From assembly GCA_026874595.1 (NCBI GenBank), contig CM049306.1, positions 26,279,519 to 26,343,518 on the forward strand: DNA of 64,000 nucleotides. The letters run 5' to 3'. The translations under genes were made by a program, and so were the position numbers. This DNA is from Sipunculus nudus (Eukaryota; Annelida; Sipuncula; Golfingiida; Sipunculidae). Positions 48,862 to 60,883 of this stretch are shown here, piece by piece. Below the pieces are notes generated by a model that saw only the letters and a list, made by a program, of their open reading frames with translations, was not told the origin of the DNA and searched no databases. Each line of letters opens with the position of its first letter. Within the stretch, counting starts at the first letter, position 1.

Positions 48862-51800
48862 AGCTCAGCTGACTATAAGTCATCTTAGCTATAGTCGTGG
48901 TCCATTGTCCGTCGTCCGTCCGTCGGTCCGTCTGTCCGTCCGTCTGTTCGGATGTCCGTCCGTAAGACAGGCACGTTTCGACACCGTTGGACCTACGAAT
49001 CTGAAATTCGATATACAGTTAGATGTCCCCAAAATCTACTACCATGCCGAAAATTGGGTCAATAGGACTTCGTTCCTTCGAGATATTTAGGAAAAACCTC
49101 AATTTTTTATTAGAAATCTATTTTCACACTTCAGGACTGCCTAATATCAAAACCACTCATCTGGTTTTCTTCATATTTACCATAAATATTCCTCTATATA
49201 GTTCCTATGTACATGCCAGATATTAAGTCAGTATTATATAATTTAAAAAAGTTATAGGCCCAAACATAATGGACTTTGTAAAAAAATCAGGAAGATATTT
49301 GGTCACTTAAGACCAAAAGTGTTAAAGGTAGGGACTTTTTTTCCAGAAATACAACTTAAATTAATCAAAATTTAATTGTAAACCAAAAATTAGATCAAAA
49401 TCTGTTAAATTTTTTTAAATATTGGCAAAAATATAAAATTGGTACCTTAAATTTTGCCCAACTTTGGCCACGGCACGTTTTTTTCCTGTAAGTACTGTGG
49501 ATTTAATTTTCACAGCATGTATACATAAGGATTTAATCTGTTAAAATCTGAAATTTGAAAATAAAAGCTGCAAAATTAGGCTAGTTATTGAATTTTTTTG
49601 GAGGCTCTTGTTGTATTCCCTTACATAGTCAAGCAGTCCACTTTGATGACTGTAGGTCATTCAGTGCACATCTCTATGCTCCCCAGGCTGTTGGCATAAT
49701 TTTAGATGTCCCCAAATCTCCTACCATACTGAAAATTGGGTCATTAGGACTTCGTTCCTTCGAGATATTGAGGAAAAAAAACTCTGTTTTCCATTAAAAA
49801 AAGCCATTGTTACACTTCAAGGCTGCCTGTTTTTGATCGTATTTTGTATTCACATTCTTTCATACATTTTCTATGAACATACCAAAAATTAGGTCAGTAT
49901 TGGGTATTATTTTGAAGTTATGGGCCAATACATAATGCAGTTTTTTAAAAAATCAGGAAATATATTTACTCACCTAACATGAGAATTGCTGAACCTAGAG
50001 ACTTTTTTTCAGGAATTTAACTTTATTTAATCAAGATTCAATTGTTTACCCAAAATTAGATTTGAATTTTGCAAATTTTTCAAGTTACTAGAATAAATAA
50101 AAAATCAATACCTTAAACTTTGTCCAACTTTGGCACTGTTAAGTTTAATTTTCACAGCATATATACATAAGGATTTAATCTTTTAAAATCTGAAATTTCA
50201 AAGAAATTGATTGGAAAGAATAGCTTTTATTGATGTTTTCATGCACCATGTCAAGTGTTGTTTACATCTAGCCCACCTAGTAGATGCCTTCACTTGCATT
50301 ATGTAACCCACCTCAGGCAGCTTGCCTTGGGTCAGCCTGGCCACTACCAGCAGGCTTCCCCTCTGCCCTGCACTCCCCTCCCCCCCCCCAGATGGTGCAT
50401 AAACTAGATGAATGTTATTATTTTCTGTATTTGATTCATTCTTATTCTAGGCTATGCTACATTTTAGATTTTGTATTGTACCACCAGGGTTACAATGATT
50501 AAAGTGTACATTTAATTGTGTCCACAAAGTGGTGTATTGCTATGAAAGTGTGGATGTTCATCAGATAAGTAATTCCTTACTTCAGAAGAGTAAAAACTTC
50601 ACCAGGTGTGAAATTGACTATTAATTCCAGTAATAATCTAAAACTGGGATAGTAATAAGCACAATGATATTGTTTTTCCCTCATTCAACCAACAGTGTGT
50701 ATACTTTATTTGAAAAGATGTTTTATTTTATCAAATTTACTTTTATTTTATTTTGGTGAATAAAATTAAGCATGTACTGAAAACTCCAATGTGCAAAACT
50801 TTTTAATAGTGATTCAAGGAATATTCTTGTAGATGCCATGTTGTGGCATTATTTTCTTTTAAATTCGGTTTAAACATTTATGATTTAAAAATAATAAAAT
50901 ATATGTGTATGCATAATATGACCCAATATGAGCTACACTCTGGATATATGATGATTGCAGCTTTTGCAACAATTCTAATATTTTAACTTATAGTTTCAGT
51001 TTTTTACTCTGTATATATAATGATTGCAACTTTTGCAAGAATTCTAATATTTTAACTTATATTTTCAGGTTTTTTTATTAAAAATTTATAAAACCTGTAA
51101 ATAAAAAAATGATTCAGATAAAAACTTCTTAATGGAAAAAGTGGATATGCTTAAAAAAAATAGGATTATATATAAACTTAAATGCATTATTCCCTTGAAA
51201 GTGAAATAATGGTATTAGTCCATTCTGTCCACTTGCCTGTCCATCTGTAAATTTTCATATGCATCACAGTATCTCAAAATTTTACTGTTTTTCTTCATGA
51301 CAGTCTTGTCAGAGTATTAGTTTGCAATCATATATTTAGAACTTTACTATAACCAAGTAGGAGGGCCCCTTTCCTCTTAGCTTTTCATATTCTTATGTAA
51401 ATGAAAAACATTACAATAGAATATTTCTACATCCACCTTTGTGCTGCCCTCCCTTTTCCCTTCTCCGAACCCCATCCCAAAGTCAGCCTCAGTAAGCAAG
51501 AACAAGATGAATCAGATATATTCATACTTTAATATTTTGTATAACTATTCGTCCATTATGTCAATATTGTGTAATATGTAGACATAGTGGGCATCACAAT
51601 AATGTACATTGTCAAGACTAAAGAGATATTGTGTCATACAGTCACAAATTCATAAATCACTTCATCAGCATAGTTAATCATAACATCATATCTGTCAAAT
51701 TGAAAGCTTGCATACCATACACTTTAGATCCTTCAACAAATAGCCTTATCATCATTCTACTACTGCCTATTACTGCTGTCATTGCATTCATATTTGCTCA

Positions 51801-52037
51801 AATATATCACAGTTTTCAACCCCTCCTAAATAAATAAAAAATAAACCACTATATTTGACTCTATTAAGCCATCAGTCAGGTAATTTCATTCATCATTTAC
51901 TCACATATTACCTTTATAATAGCCCAACATGTCCATGATATTCATAAGCTTTATCGACTCGATATAGTATCACAGTGGAGAAACATTTATAGTCCAATCA
52001 CGATCAGCTGAGCGCCGTGACCCATGGGTCCCTTGTT
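48862..52037 (+). mobile_element. Family C Helentron-like element, copy C2
   Basis: The 5' hairpin begins AGCTCAGCTGACTATAAGTC and is followed by a (GTCC)n-type run at 48907-48963. The 3' end reads CAGCTGAGCGCCGTGACCC, then ATGGGTCCCTTGTTT. The head unit is present twice (about 49021 and 49704, 683 bp apart). The segment 50.13-51.42 kb is nearly identical to 58.86-60.15 kb in C4, showing a shared young subfamily. Confidence 0.8.
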
Positions 52038-52142
52038 TTTTTAAGGAAGAGTAATTAATTTTAATTTATCTTTATGTGGTTTCAGTTTCATTTTATTCTT
52101 CTCTGTTGGCTGAAGTATGCACACTTAGCATTGTGTAAATTT

Positions 52143-52170
52143 TATTTTATTTTATTTTATTTTATTTTTC
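52143..52170. repeat. (ATTTT)n microsatellite
   Basis: About five or six copies of ATTTT in intron 2. Confidence 0.9.
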
Positions 52171-53178
52171 CCTAAGCATTAGAATGTGATTAAAATTCCT
52201 CATGACACCTTAGTTCAGTAAGTAAGAATTAACTGCACACCAGGGGCTGCATAAGGTTCTGTCCCTGGGTTGATCGTACTTAATGCTCAAAGTCTCATGC
52301 AAATTATTAAAGAAATTGACCTACTTCATGCAGACAAACAGTTCTTCATATATATCAGTTGACTACTGCCCTTTGGCTTTGAATTTGATAAAGGTTACTA
52401 ATTCATAACCTTCCAGTTGTTTGTTTCCCAACAATGAAAAGAGGATCTACAACCACACTGCATGGTGTTATTACAAACATGCCTGATGAACAGACTCATT
52501 ATTAACTGTGTCTGATATGCAGCCTCATCATGGTTACATGCAATATGATACTAAACCGAAACTCTGTCATTAAATTCTGCTCACCTGTGCACCTCGTCAT
52601 AAATTTTCTGATGACCACGACCCTGGAGATTTGCCATACTGGAGTTTAAATTGTGTTCAAGATTTTCAGCCTTAGTGCAAAGAGGTATAGATCTTCAAAT
52701 AATGTTAATTTTTCTGTCAGTCCAGAGTTGGTCAGAATATATCAAACTGTATGACCTGTAACTCTTAGATTGAGTTGTTACACTTGATCAAGCAGTAATA
52801 CTTTGTGAGAAAATTATCACAAGTAAGAGGCCAAATTTGCTGTACTGTAAATGCGGAGAAATCATCAACATGTATTGTGAGCTTACATTGAAAGTAATAG
52901 TTTTTCATGAAATTTAATAGAGACTTTACTTACAAAAATAACAATATTTTAGTTTCTAATTGATTATGCCAGATCACTAAAACCATCTGATGCATAGATA
53001 TTGCATGACACCCAGTTAGTTTTCACTGATAAAGATTAGCTAAGGGAGGTAAGTAACCTGCAAATAATGTTATCAAATTCAGACTTCAGAACTGAAAATA
53101 AGATTAACGTGTACATAAAATTATGATCTTGTTTGTCATTTGGTATGGGTACTGTATGTTTCTGTTTTTTTTTTTTAG
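52171..53178. other. SH3 gene intron 2, end part
   Basis: Unique-looking sequence up to the exon 3 acceptor; no further exon is seen. Confidence 0.4.
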
Positions 53179-53245
53179 GAAAACAGAGAAAGCTATGTAA
53201 AGAAGCTAGGAGCCATGCAGCAGGGAACAGAGCACAAATTACCAG
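53179..53245 (+). CDS. Coding exon 3 of the SH3 gene
   Basis: A 67-base exon follows a long pyrimidine tract (14 T, then AG) and ends before donor GTAGGG. It enters in phase 0 and leaves in phase 1. The frame reads ENRESYVKKLGAMQQGTEHK and then LP. It joins in frame to both exon 2 and exon 1, so skipping of exon 2 would be tolerated. No domain is recognised; the segment is polar and could be helical. Confidence 0.75.
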
Positions 53246-54057
53246 GTAGGGTCATGTGTTTGATGGGGTTATAGCAGTGTGTCTTTAATAAAATACCCCC
53301 ACCCCAGGGAAATGTACCATCAAAATTCCCACACTGGGTGATGTGCAGATTTTATTTTTTTATGTTCACATTTACAGCACATAAAAATCAAATAGGGTAC
53401 TACCATCTGTACTAGTCTGTAATGTCTGCATCAGTAAAATATTATATAATTAATATTTATTATATACGCCAACCTTGGAAAGCATGATTTTAGCATTGTA
53501 ACGCTTGTGGATTTATTTTTTTTATAAAAATAACAGCACTCAATTGATACACTTGTTGGTTACTTCTAGCTTTGTAACACATTGCCCTATTATGTACTTC
53601 ATACGCAATCTGCTGTCTGTCAGAACACAGTATAAACTGAACAAACATACCAGTACATACTAGATACACATAATGGGTGTAAGGCAGGAGCAGCCCACAG
53701 GGATATCACATGCATGTAATTGACACAGCACTAGCCATTTCCTGACTGTTATGGCACCAGTCATGGAAACTCAGCCATAATACCCTTCCTCCACATCAAA
53801 TGAAACTAGATCTGATTGAGTTATTATAGAGCCAGATTTCACTGTTCCATTTAGAGCATCGTGTTATTATACCTATTTTGGATCATGTTAGGTAGCTGTT
53901 GAATTCTGTTAAATTTAAAAGGTTTGTTGAGTAGGATATACAGGTTTTATTAGGTCCCTGGCCTGGCATGCTTTCTCAGGAATTTCATTCTTAATATAGT
54001 CAGATCATCCTTCTTATTATGCCATTTTGATGCAGTCAGTTTTACCAAGCCCTATTT
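53246..54057. other. SH3 gene intron 3, first part
   Basis: No repeat ends or exons recognised. Confidence 0.4.
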
Positions 54058-55033
54058 AGCTTAGCTGACTGAAAGTCATCTGAGCTATAGCGATCACTCT
54101 TTGTCAGTCGTCCGTCTGTCCGTTAACAGGGCACAAATCATAACCACTTGACATAGAATCTTCTAACTTGACATCCATGAAAAATCTCCTTGGAAACCAG
54201 AAATTAGGTCTCTGTTACCCATATCTTCAGAGATATAGGACTCTGAAATCCCCCCCCCCCCGAATAATTAAAAATCTTATACAAAAGCTCCATTATCTGA
54301 AGAACTAAAGCATTGATCACCATGATTCTTTGCATGTTTACTGATCATGGAGTGTTTCATCATTTCCTGTAGGCTGGTGGTGCCACCTGTGATTTTTCAA
54401 ATTTTTACACCTTTTTTTTCTCAATTTTTGAGACCTTCAAAGCAGCAGTTGTCTGTTAACCAGGCACAAATCGTTACCATTGCACCTAGAATCTTTTAAC
54501 TTAACATACAGGGAGGTCCCTGAAAAATCTCCTTCGAAACCTGAAATTAGGACTCTGTTACCCATATCAACCAAGCTATGGGGCTCAGAAATACCCCCCC
54601 CCCCAGTATAATAAAAAATTGATACAAAAGATCCAGTATCTGAACAACTAATGCATTGATCACCATGATTCTTTGCATGCATATTCATCATATAGTATTT
54701 CATCGGTTCCTGCAGAACTGTGGCGACACCTGGATTTTTTTCAGGGTTTACACATTTTTTTTCTCTATTTTTGAGACCTTCAAAGATGTGGTTGTCTGTT
54801 AAGAGGGCACAAATTGTAACCATTGCACTTAGAACCTTTTAACTTGATATCCAGGGAGGTCCATGAAAAATCTCCTTAGAAACTTTAAATTAGGTCTCTG
54901 TTACCCATATCCTCCAAGCTAAGCTTCAGTTGAATGGGGATACCACCTACAAAATTTGGCATTTAGATGATAAAATTCATTTTGTGAATGTCTCCTCAGT
55001 CAGCTGAGTGTCATGACCCATGGGTCACTTGTT
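54058..55033 (+). mobile_element. Family C Helentron-like element, copy C3 (short)
   Basis: The 5' end AGCTTAGCTGACTGAAAGTC with inverse ATCTGAGCT is at 54058. The 3' end CAGCTGAGTGTCATGACCC and ATGGGTCACTTGTTTT finishes near 55033. Its core has two to three units of about 340 bp with CCATGATTCTTTGCATG and a palindrome variant GGTGGTGCCACC at about 54375. C homopolymers mark each unit (54250 and 54595). A 128-codon frame on the - strand is only repeat translation. Confidence 0.75.
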
Positions 55034-55071
55034 TTACTAAATATCATCACATTTGGTCTTACACAATATTT

Positions 55072-55879
55072 ATGTCCCCCCCCCCTTCAAAGGGAGACAT
55101 GTTGTTTTCATTGTCATCGTCTGGAGGATATATAGTGATAGCAATAACTTTTGAAGGGCTTGCATCTTTTCCTGCGATTTTAAATTTAAAACACTGATGG
55201 TTCCCACCGAAGTTTTGGACAAGTTTTAAACTAGGGGACCTTGACCTACATGTTTAAGGTCAAATCTGCCAAAATGTTAAATTTCTGTAGGATATCTTGT
55301 GAACACAATAACTTTTGAAGGGCTGCATATTTTCCTCCTAAATTTAAATTACTGATTGTTCCTACGAATATTTTAGAGGAGTTTGAAAACTTGTGACCTT
55401 GACCTTCATCTTCAAGGTCAAATCTGCCAAAATGTAAATTTCTTGGGTTATATTGTGAACACGATGACTTTTTTCTTCCGAAATTTGACACACTAATGGT
55501 TCCTGCTGAAATCTCAGAAGAGTTAGAAACTCAGTGACCTTGACCTTCATCTTCAAGGTCAAATTATTTTGAAGCCCATAACTTTTGAAGCATTTCACAT
55601 GTTATCCTCAAATTTGGTACACTGATTGCTCTCACAAAGTTCTCAAAGGAGTTCAAAAGCTGGTGACCTTGTCCAAAAACTTCAAGGTCAAATAAGCCAA
55701 ATTATAGTTATTTTCTTGTGGATGTGTTAACTTTTGAAGGGTTGGATTTTTTCCTCCCAAATTTGAAACACTGATTGTTCCTACCAAAATCTTGGATGGT
55801 GATCTTACAAGGTCAGATCTCTCACCGTGTCTTCATTGATATAACCAGTATGCAAAAGGGGGGGGGGGGGGGTAGACAT
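55072..55879 (+). mobile_element. Family F element with TGACCTTGACCT repeats
   Basis: The 5' end is ATGTCCCCCCCCCCTTC, forming a hairpin with GGGAGACAT. Near the 3' end AAAAGGGGG-type bases and TAGACAT (about 55855-55879) repeat it inverted. Four core units spaced 157, 141 and 129 bp carry GACCTTGACC and an opposed AAGGTCAAA (55238, 55395, 55536 and 55665). A clear 3' terminal hairpin was not identified, so class assignment is less secure than for families A to D. Confidence 0.55.
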
Positions 55880-56104
55880 CTGTTTCTGCAAGTGTGAAAA
55901 CAAGCTGTTCTATTTGTATTTGTTTTGCAAATATCAGGAATGTAGAATGTTTTATACGATTTGATAAATACTGGTCCATGTGGCTGTATTTGTTTGAAAA
56001 AGAACATCTCTCATGTCTAATACAGTATAGTACCTGTTGTATAATAGGGTTTTCCTATGTTATATACTTGATAACGTCAGCTGTGTACATTTCACTTTAT
56101 TATC

Positions 56105-58082
56105 TATATATTAATAGCGTAAGGCGATTTTTGTGATTTTCTGTATCTCCTCTGATACCGCCGTAAGGATTGCCGTGATTTTCGACATACATATGCTCAG
56201 GGTTTGTCCGAAGAGATTCCACCCACTTTTATTTGCAATATTTGCGTATTACCTGCATAATAAATAATTTTAATATTTGCTCCCCCGCGGGCGCCTCTTT
56301 TCTTTGTGTCTTCAGGCCTGGTAACACAATGGCCACAGAGTGTTTGATGGCGGGACAGAGTTTTTTTCCGGGGGCCCTATCTGGGCTTTTCTTAAATTTG
56401 CGGTGACCGGCCTGAAATAATCCCCATTGGTGATCCCTTCACGAAAGGCAACCTCCGCGCAGTAAAAAGGTCTATTGTGCACAAGGAGATCTCGCGTGAG
56501 GAAAATGCTCAAAAGGGGGATCTTTCAAAGAATGAAAATTTTCCGAGCGGTAGTGAATGCAGGGTAGTGCGTAAAACCCCAACCCCACGGTCCCCGGACC
56601 CCATAAACCTATTTCCTCAATTTCCATTATTTATACCGATAAAAACACCACTATTGTTGATGTAGGGACAGAGCAAAGTCCCTAAATGTTGCACATTTGT
56701 AAATGACCGATTCACTGAAAGATTTATAATTACAAAAAATATTTCGATGAAGACGGACCTCATTTACTTGAATTTGCCGACTGTTCAATTCTGACGGACC
56801 CCAGTAACCACCGCTCATATTTTTATTTATGACTAAAAGAGGACAAAAATAGCACTCATGTCACACACTAAAAAGTAAATATAATATTTGTTATTTAAAT
56901 GAAAATATATTAGTGCGGACACAGTGGGGGAGATTTAATTTGAAGTGCACTAACAGTTGAGCGGACCTGAAACTGATATATCAGAGCACTTCCACATAAC
57001 ATCAGGTTTCGTGCTCCGTTCATAACAACCATGCAATTTTAAAGTTGGCAATAATATAAATACCGAAAGGAATTGTTGATTACTTGCATTTCAAGCAACT
57101 ACAGGTTCCAAAATAATGATTTTGTAAATGTTTTAAATTATAATACTTTTTAAAACGCTACACAAATGAAATAAATAGCAAATATAAAATTTTGAATAAA
57201 AACTGAGACAGAAATGTAAAAATACAGATACTAACACAATAATAAATCACAAATGTGTCATGGCTAAACGTGATGTCAAATACATGTATGTACTAAAGAA
57301 ATGGTAAATCAACGAGAAAACGGGGTCCATGTAATCTGTGAGGTCCGTGCCCCAGGGTCCGTAAGTGTTTTTTTTTTATCAAATTTTGTTGCAAAACAGA
57401 CTATTTTTTTATGTTTTAACCAAACTTAATATAAAATATGTCTTTAGATACAATTATGCTAAAATATCTGGACAAATTACCATGAGAGTTTAAGAATTAC
57501 AAATTTTTCTTGGGTTCCGGGATCCGGAGTGGGATCCGGGTTTAACACACTGACTGATCGCAGTGACTATATCACTGGAAAACATTATAACAGGTTCCTT
57601 TGCTGGCGGATTCACGGGCACAGAGGGCAACTTTAAATGGTGATGTTCAGCATAATATATATTTTCATATAAAAAATGATTTTATTTAACATATCAAATT
57701 CTTCGAAAATTCTCCGGCCAACCTCTCGGCTTCAATTAGAGTTTTATCCATAACACCATGCATATAATGGATCTCTTTATTAATAGCGTAACAGGATTAG
57801 TGTTAATTTACATGTCTCCTCTGACACTACGGTTTGCCGTGATTTTTGACATACATATGCTCCGGGTTTGTCCGAAGACATTCCACCATTCGGACAAGAA
57901 CATATTCGTCCAGGTCATTCAGACTCCGACACAAGATAACTCAGAGACAGAAAACTTATACCAAATGTCGGATTCAAAGAGACAGTAACCTTGTGCACCC
58001 AAGACATGAAACTATGACAGACTATTTGACATCAGAACTAAATGCTCGCCCAAAACCGTGCGTAGCACGGGTAATTGCTAGT
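56105..58082 (+). mobile_element. Family G Helitron-like element
   Basis: The 3' end has hairpin CCGTGC-GTA-GCACGG at 58056-58070 followed by GTAATTGCTAGT. A GC-rich hairpin roughly ten bases before CTAG-T is the classic Helitron terminus. The left boundary is set by TTAATAGCGTAAGGCG near 56111. A second related head (TTAATAGCGTAACAGG, then ACATACATATGCTC and GGGTTTGTCCGAAGA) occurs at 57779, so either the head is duplicated or a shorter copy starts there. The interior has no recognisable Rep/helicase coding. Confidence 0.55.
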
Positions 58083-58256
58083 TATTATTATTTTTTATGA
58101 AACTCAGTGATGCTGCAGGTTATTTTCCTTGTTCTTTTATTCTTGGAATTTTCTCAAGATATTCAAATAATTTCATGAAGTAGTATTTGCTAGACTTTGT
58201 TGGAACTGCCTTTAAACTAAAATTTATTATGTTAAAATCTGAATTCAATTTTTGTT

Positions 58257-60209
58257 AGCTCAGCTGACTATAAGTCATCTGAGCTATAGTCGTCCGTCTG
58301 TCCGGCCGTCAGTCCGTTAACAGGGTACGTTTTAAAACCGTTGGACCTACGATTCCAAAATTTTGCATAATATTAGATGACCCCAATTAAAATCTCCTTC
58401 CATACCAAAAATTGGGTCATTAGGACTTTGTTCCTTAGAGATATTAAGGAAAAACCTTCGTTTTCCATGAAAAAGCCATTGTTACACTTCAAGGCTGCCT
58501 AATATCAAAACCACTGATCTGTTTTTGATCAAATTTAGTATTCATATTCTTCCATACATTTTCTATGAACATACAAAAAATTAGGTCAGTGTTGGGTCTT
58601 ATTTTGAAGTTATGGGCCAAAATATAATGCAATTTTTAAAAAAATTAGGAAATATATTTACTCACCTAACATGAGAATTGCTGAAGCTAGAGACTTTTTT
58701 TCAGGAATCTAACTTTATTTAATCAAGATTCAATTGTTACCCAAAATAAGATATGAATTTTGCAAATTTTTCAAGTTGTTAGCATAAATAAAAAATCAGT
58801 ACCTTAAATTTTGTCCAACTTTGGCAATGGCAAGTTTTTTCCCTGTAAGCACTGTTGATTTAATTTTCACAGCATATATATATAAGGATTTAATATTTTA
58901 AAACCTGAAATTTCAAAGGAATTGATTGAAAAGGGTAGCTTTTATTCAAGTTTTCATACACCATGTCAAGTGTTGTTTACATCTAGCCCACCTAGTAGTA
59001 CAGCCTTTACTTGCATTATGTAACCCACCCCAGGCTGCTTGCCTTGGCTAAGCTTGGCCACTACTACCAGCAGGCTTCCCCTCTGCCCTGCACCCCTCCC
59101 CCCCCCCAACCAGGTGATGCATAAACAAGATGATTATTGTTAATATGTAATTATTTTCTGTATTTGATTCATTCTTATTCAAGGCTATGCTACATTTTAG
59201 ATTTTGTATTGTACCACCAGGGCTACAATGATTAAAGTGCACATTTAATTGTGTCCACAAAGTGGTGTATTGCTATGAAAGTGTGGATTTTCATCAGATA
59301 AGTAATTCCTTACTTCAGAAGAGTAAAAACGTCACCACGTGTGAAATTGATTATTAATTCCAGTAATAAATTAAAGCTGAGATAGTAATTTGCACAATGA
59401 TATTGTTTGTCCCTCATTCAACCAACAGTGTGTATACTTAATTTGAAAAGATGTTTTATTTTATCAAATTTACTGAATCTTTTATTTCATTTCAGTGAAT
59501 AAAATTAAGCATGTACTGAAAACTCCAATGTGCAAAACTTTTTAATAGTGATTCAAGGAATAATCTTGTAGATGCCATGTTGTGGCATTATTTTCTTTTA
59601 AATTCTGTTTATACATTTGTGAATTAAAAATAATAAAATATATGTGTATGCATAATATGACCCAATATGAGCTACACCCTGGATATATAATGATTGCAGA
59701 AATTCTAATATTTAAACTTATTCAGTTTTTTTTACTCTTGATATATAATGATTGCAACTTTTGCAACAATTATAATATTTTAACTTGTATTTTCAGTTTT
59801 TTTATTAAAAATTTATAAAACTTGTAAATAAAAAAAATGATTCAGATAAAAACTCTTAATGGAAAAAGTGGATATGCTAAAAAAAATAGGCTTATATATA
59901 AACGTATATGGATTATTCCAATGAAAGTGAAATGAAGGTATTATCCATTCTGTCCACTTGCCTGTCCATCTGTAAATTTTCATATGCATCACAGTATCTC
60001 AAAACTTTTACTGTTTTTCTTCATGACAGTCTTTTCAGAGTATTAGTTTGCAATCATATATTTAGAACTTTACTATAACCAAGTAGGAGGGCCCCATTCC
60101 TCTTAGCTTCTCATATTCTTATATAAAAGAAAAACATTACAATAGAATATTTTGCATTTGCAAAAATTTCAAACTTCAGCTGAGCGCCGTGACCCATGGG
60201 TCCCTTGTT
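58257..60209 (+). mobile_element. Family C Helentron-like element, copy C4
   Basis: The 5' hairpin AGCTCAGCTGACTATAAGTC and a short (GTCC)n run are at 58257-58310. The 3' end CAGCTGAGCGCCGTGACCC, then ATGGGTCCCTTGTTT, is at 60176-60209. It differs from C2 mainly by lacking the second head unit. No coding capacity. Confidence 0.8.
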
Positions 60210-60814
60210 TATTTATTCAAGCTTAAACCATTATTTTGGCTTGTGGTTGTCATAAACAAAAGCAGTCAATTACATATTTTGTGCACATCAAAAATATAAG
60301 GATTACAAATTTTCTTGATTGACTCGGGAAGATCTTACTTTTTAGAGTAATCTTAACTCCATTCTCGACTTTTTGCAGTATTCATTAAATAAAACATGAC
60401 TTATGATTAGCAAGTGCCTGCCTTAAAATATTTATTATCAGGAACAGGTATTCTTAATTATGTACTACTTGCACTTTTATAAATGGAGTCTTATTTGCAT
60501 TGTTTTATGCTATTATCTTTTCTAGTATCATTCTCGACATGTTGCAAAAAATATAGGCATTGATTAATTATATTAAGAAATGAAAGACCAGTGTGTGATG
60601 TAATGTTGTCATGTAATCAAATACAGGTGTTTTCAGAGAAATTGAAGAACAGCTTATATATGGTGCCCTGTTGTGTCTTCATTAAGGCAAGGCCTGGATC
60701 ATTATTCAGCGTAATGAGAAAGATCAGCGTCTAAAGTATGGCTGTTGCTTGCTGCTGAGTGATTGATCATGCTTGTTGTATTCATAATTCAGCAGTCACT
60801 TCATCATATTTCAG
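60210..60814. other. SH3 gene intron 3, end part
   Basis: Unique-looking sequence leading to the exon 4 acceptor. Confidence 0.4.
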
Positions 60815-60883
60815 ACATATACAAGGTACCGCCAGTCAGCGTCACATCATTTGACGAGTGGAGAAAGACTGAGACTGGCTCTG
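60815..60883 (+). CDS. Coding exon 4 of the SH3 gene
   Basis: A 69-base exon runs between acceptor ATATTTCAG and consensus donor GTAAGA and is phase 1 on both sides. With the G from exon 3 it reads D-IYKVPPVSVTSFDEWRKTETGS. The segment has a short proline motif (VPP) and an SFDEW stretch. Its flanks look like unique sequence rather than repeat. The next exon would begin in phase 1 and was not found before 64 kb. Confidence 0.7.

Larger units (their letters stand above)
16205..60883 (+). other. SH3-domain gene (gene span; partial, continues beyond last donor)
   Basis: Four exons chain with compatible phases: exon 1 (0/0), exon 2 (0/0), exon 3 (0/1) and exon 4 (1/1). They give 124 residues plus one base. 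The introns are about 15.2, 21.5 and 7.6 kb, and a strong donor at 60884 shows that the gene continues. The protein begins with one SH3 domain and is followed by a charged linker. The rest of the protein, and hence the family, lies outside the window or in unseen exons. SH3 domains bind proline-rich ligands, usually in cytoskeletal or signalling adaptors; that is family knowledge and not evidence for this gene's specific role. Almost all intron sequence is mobile-element derived or unassigned. Confidence 0.75.

Noticed and set aside
54437-54823. 128-codon frame on the - strand
   Set aside because: It lies wholly inside the C3 tandem core and is broken in the neighbouring unit, so it is repeat translation, not a gene.
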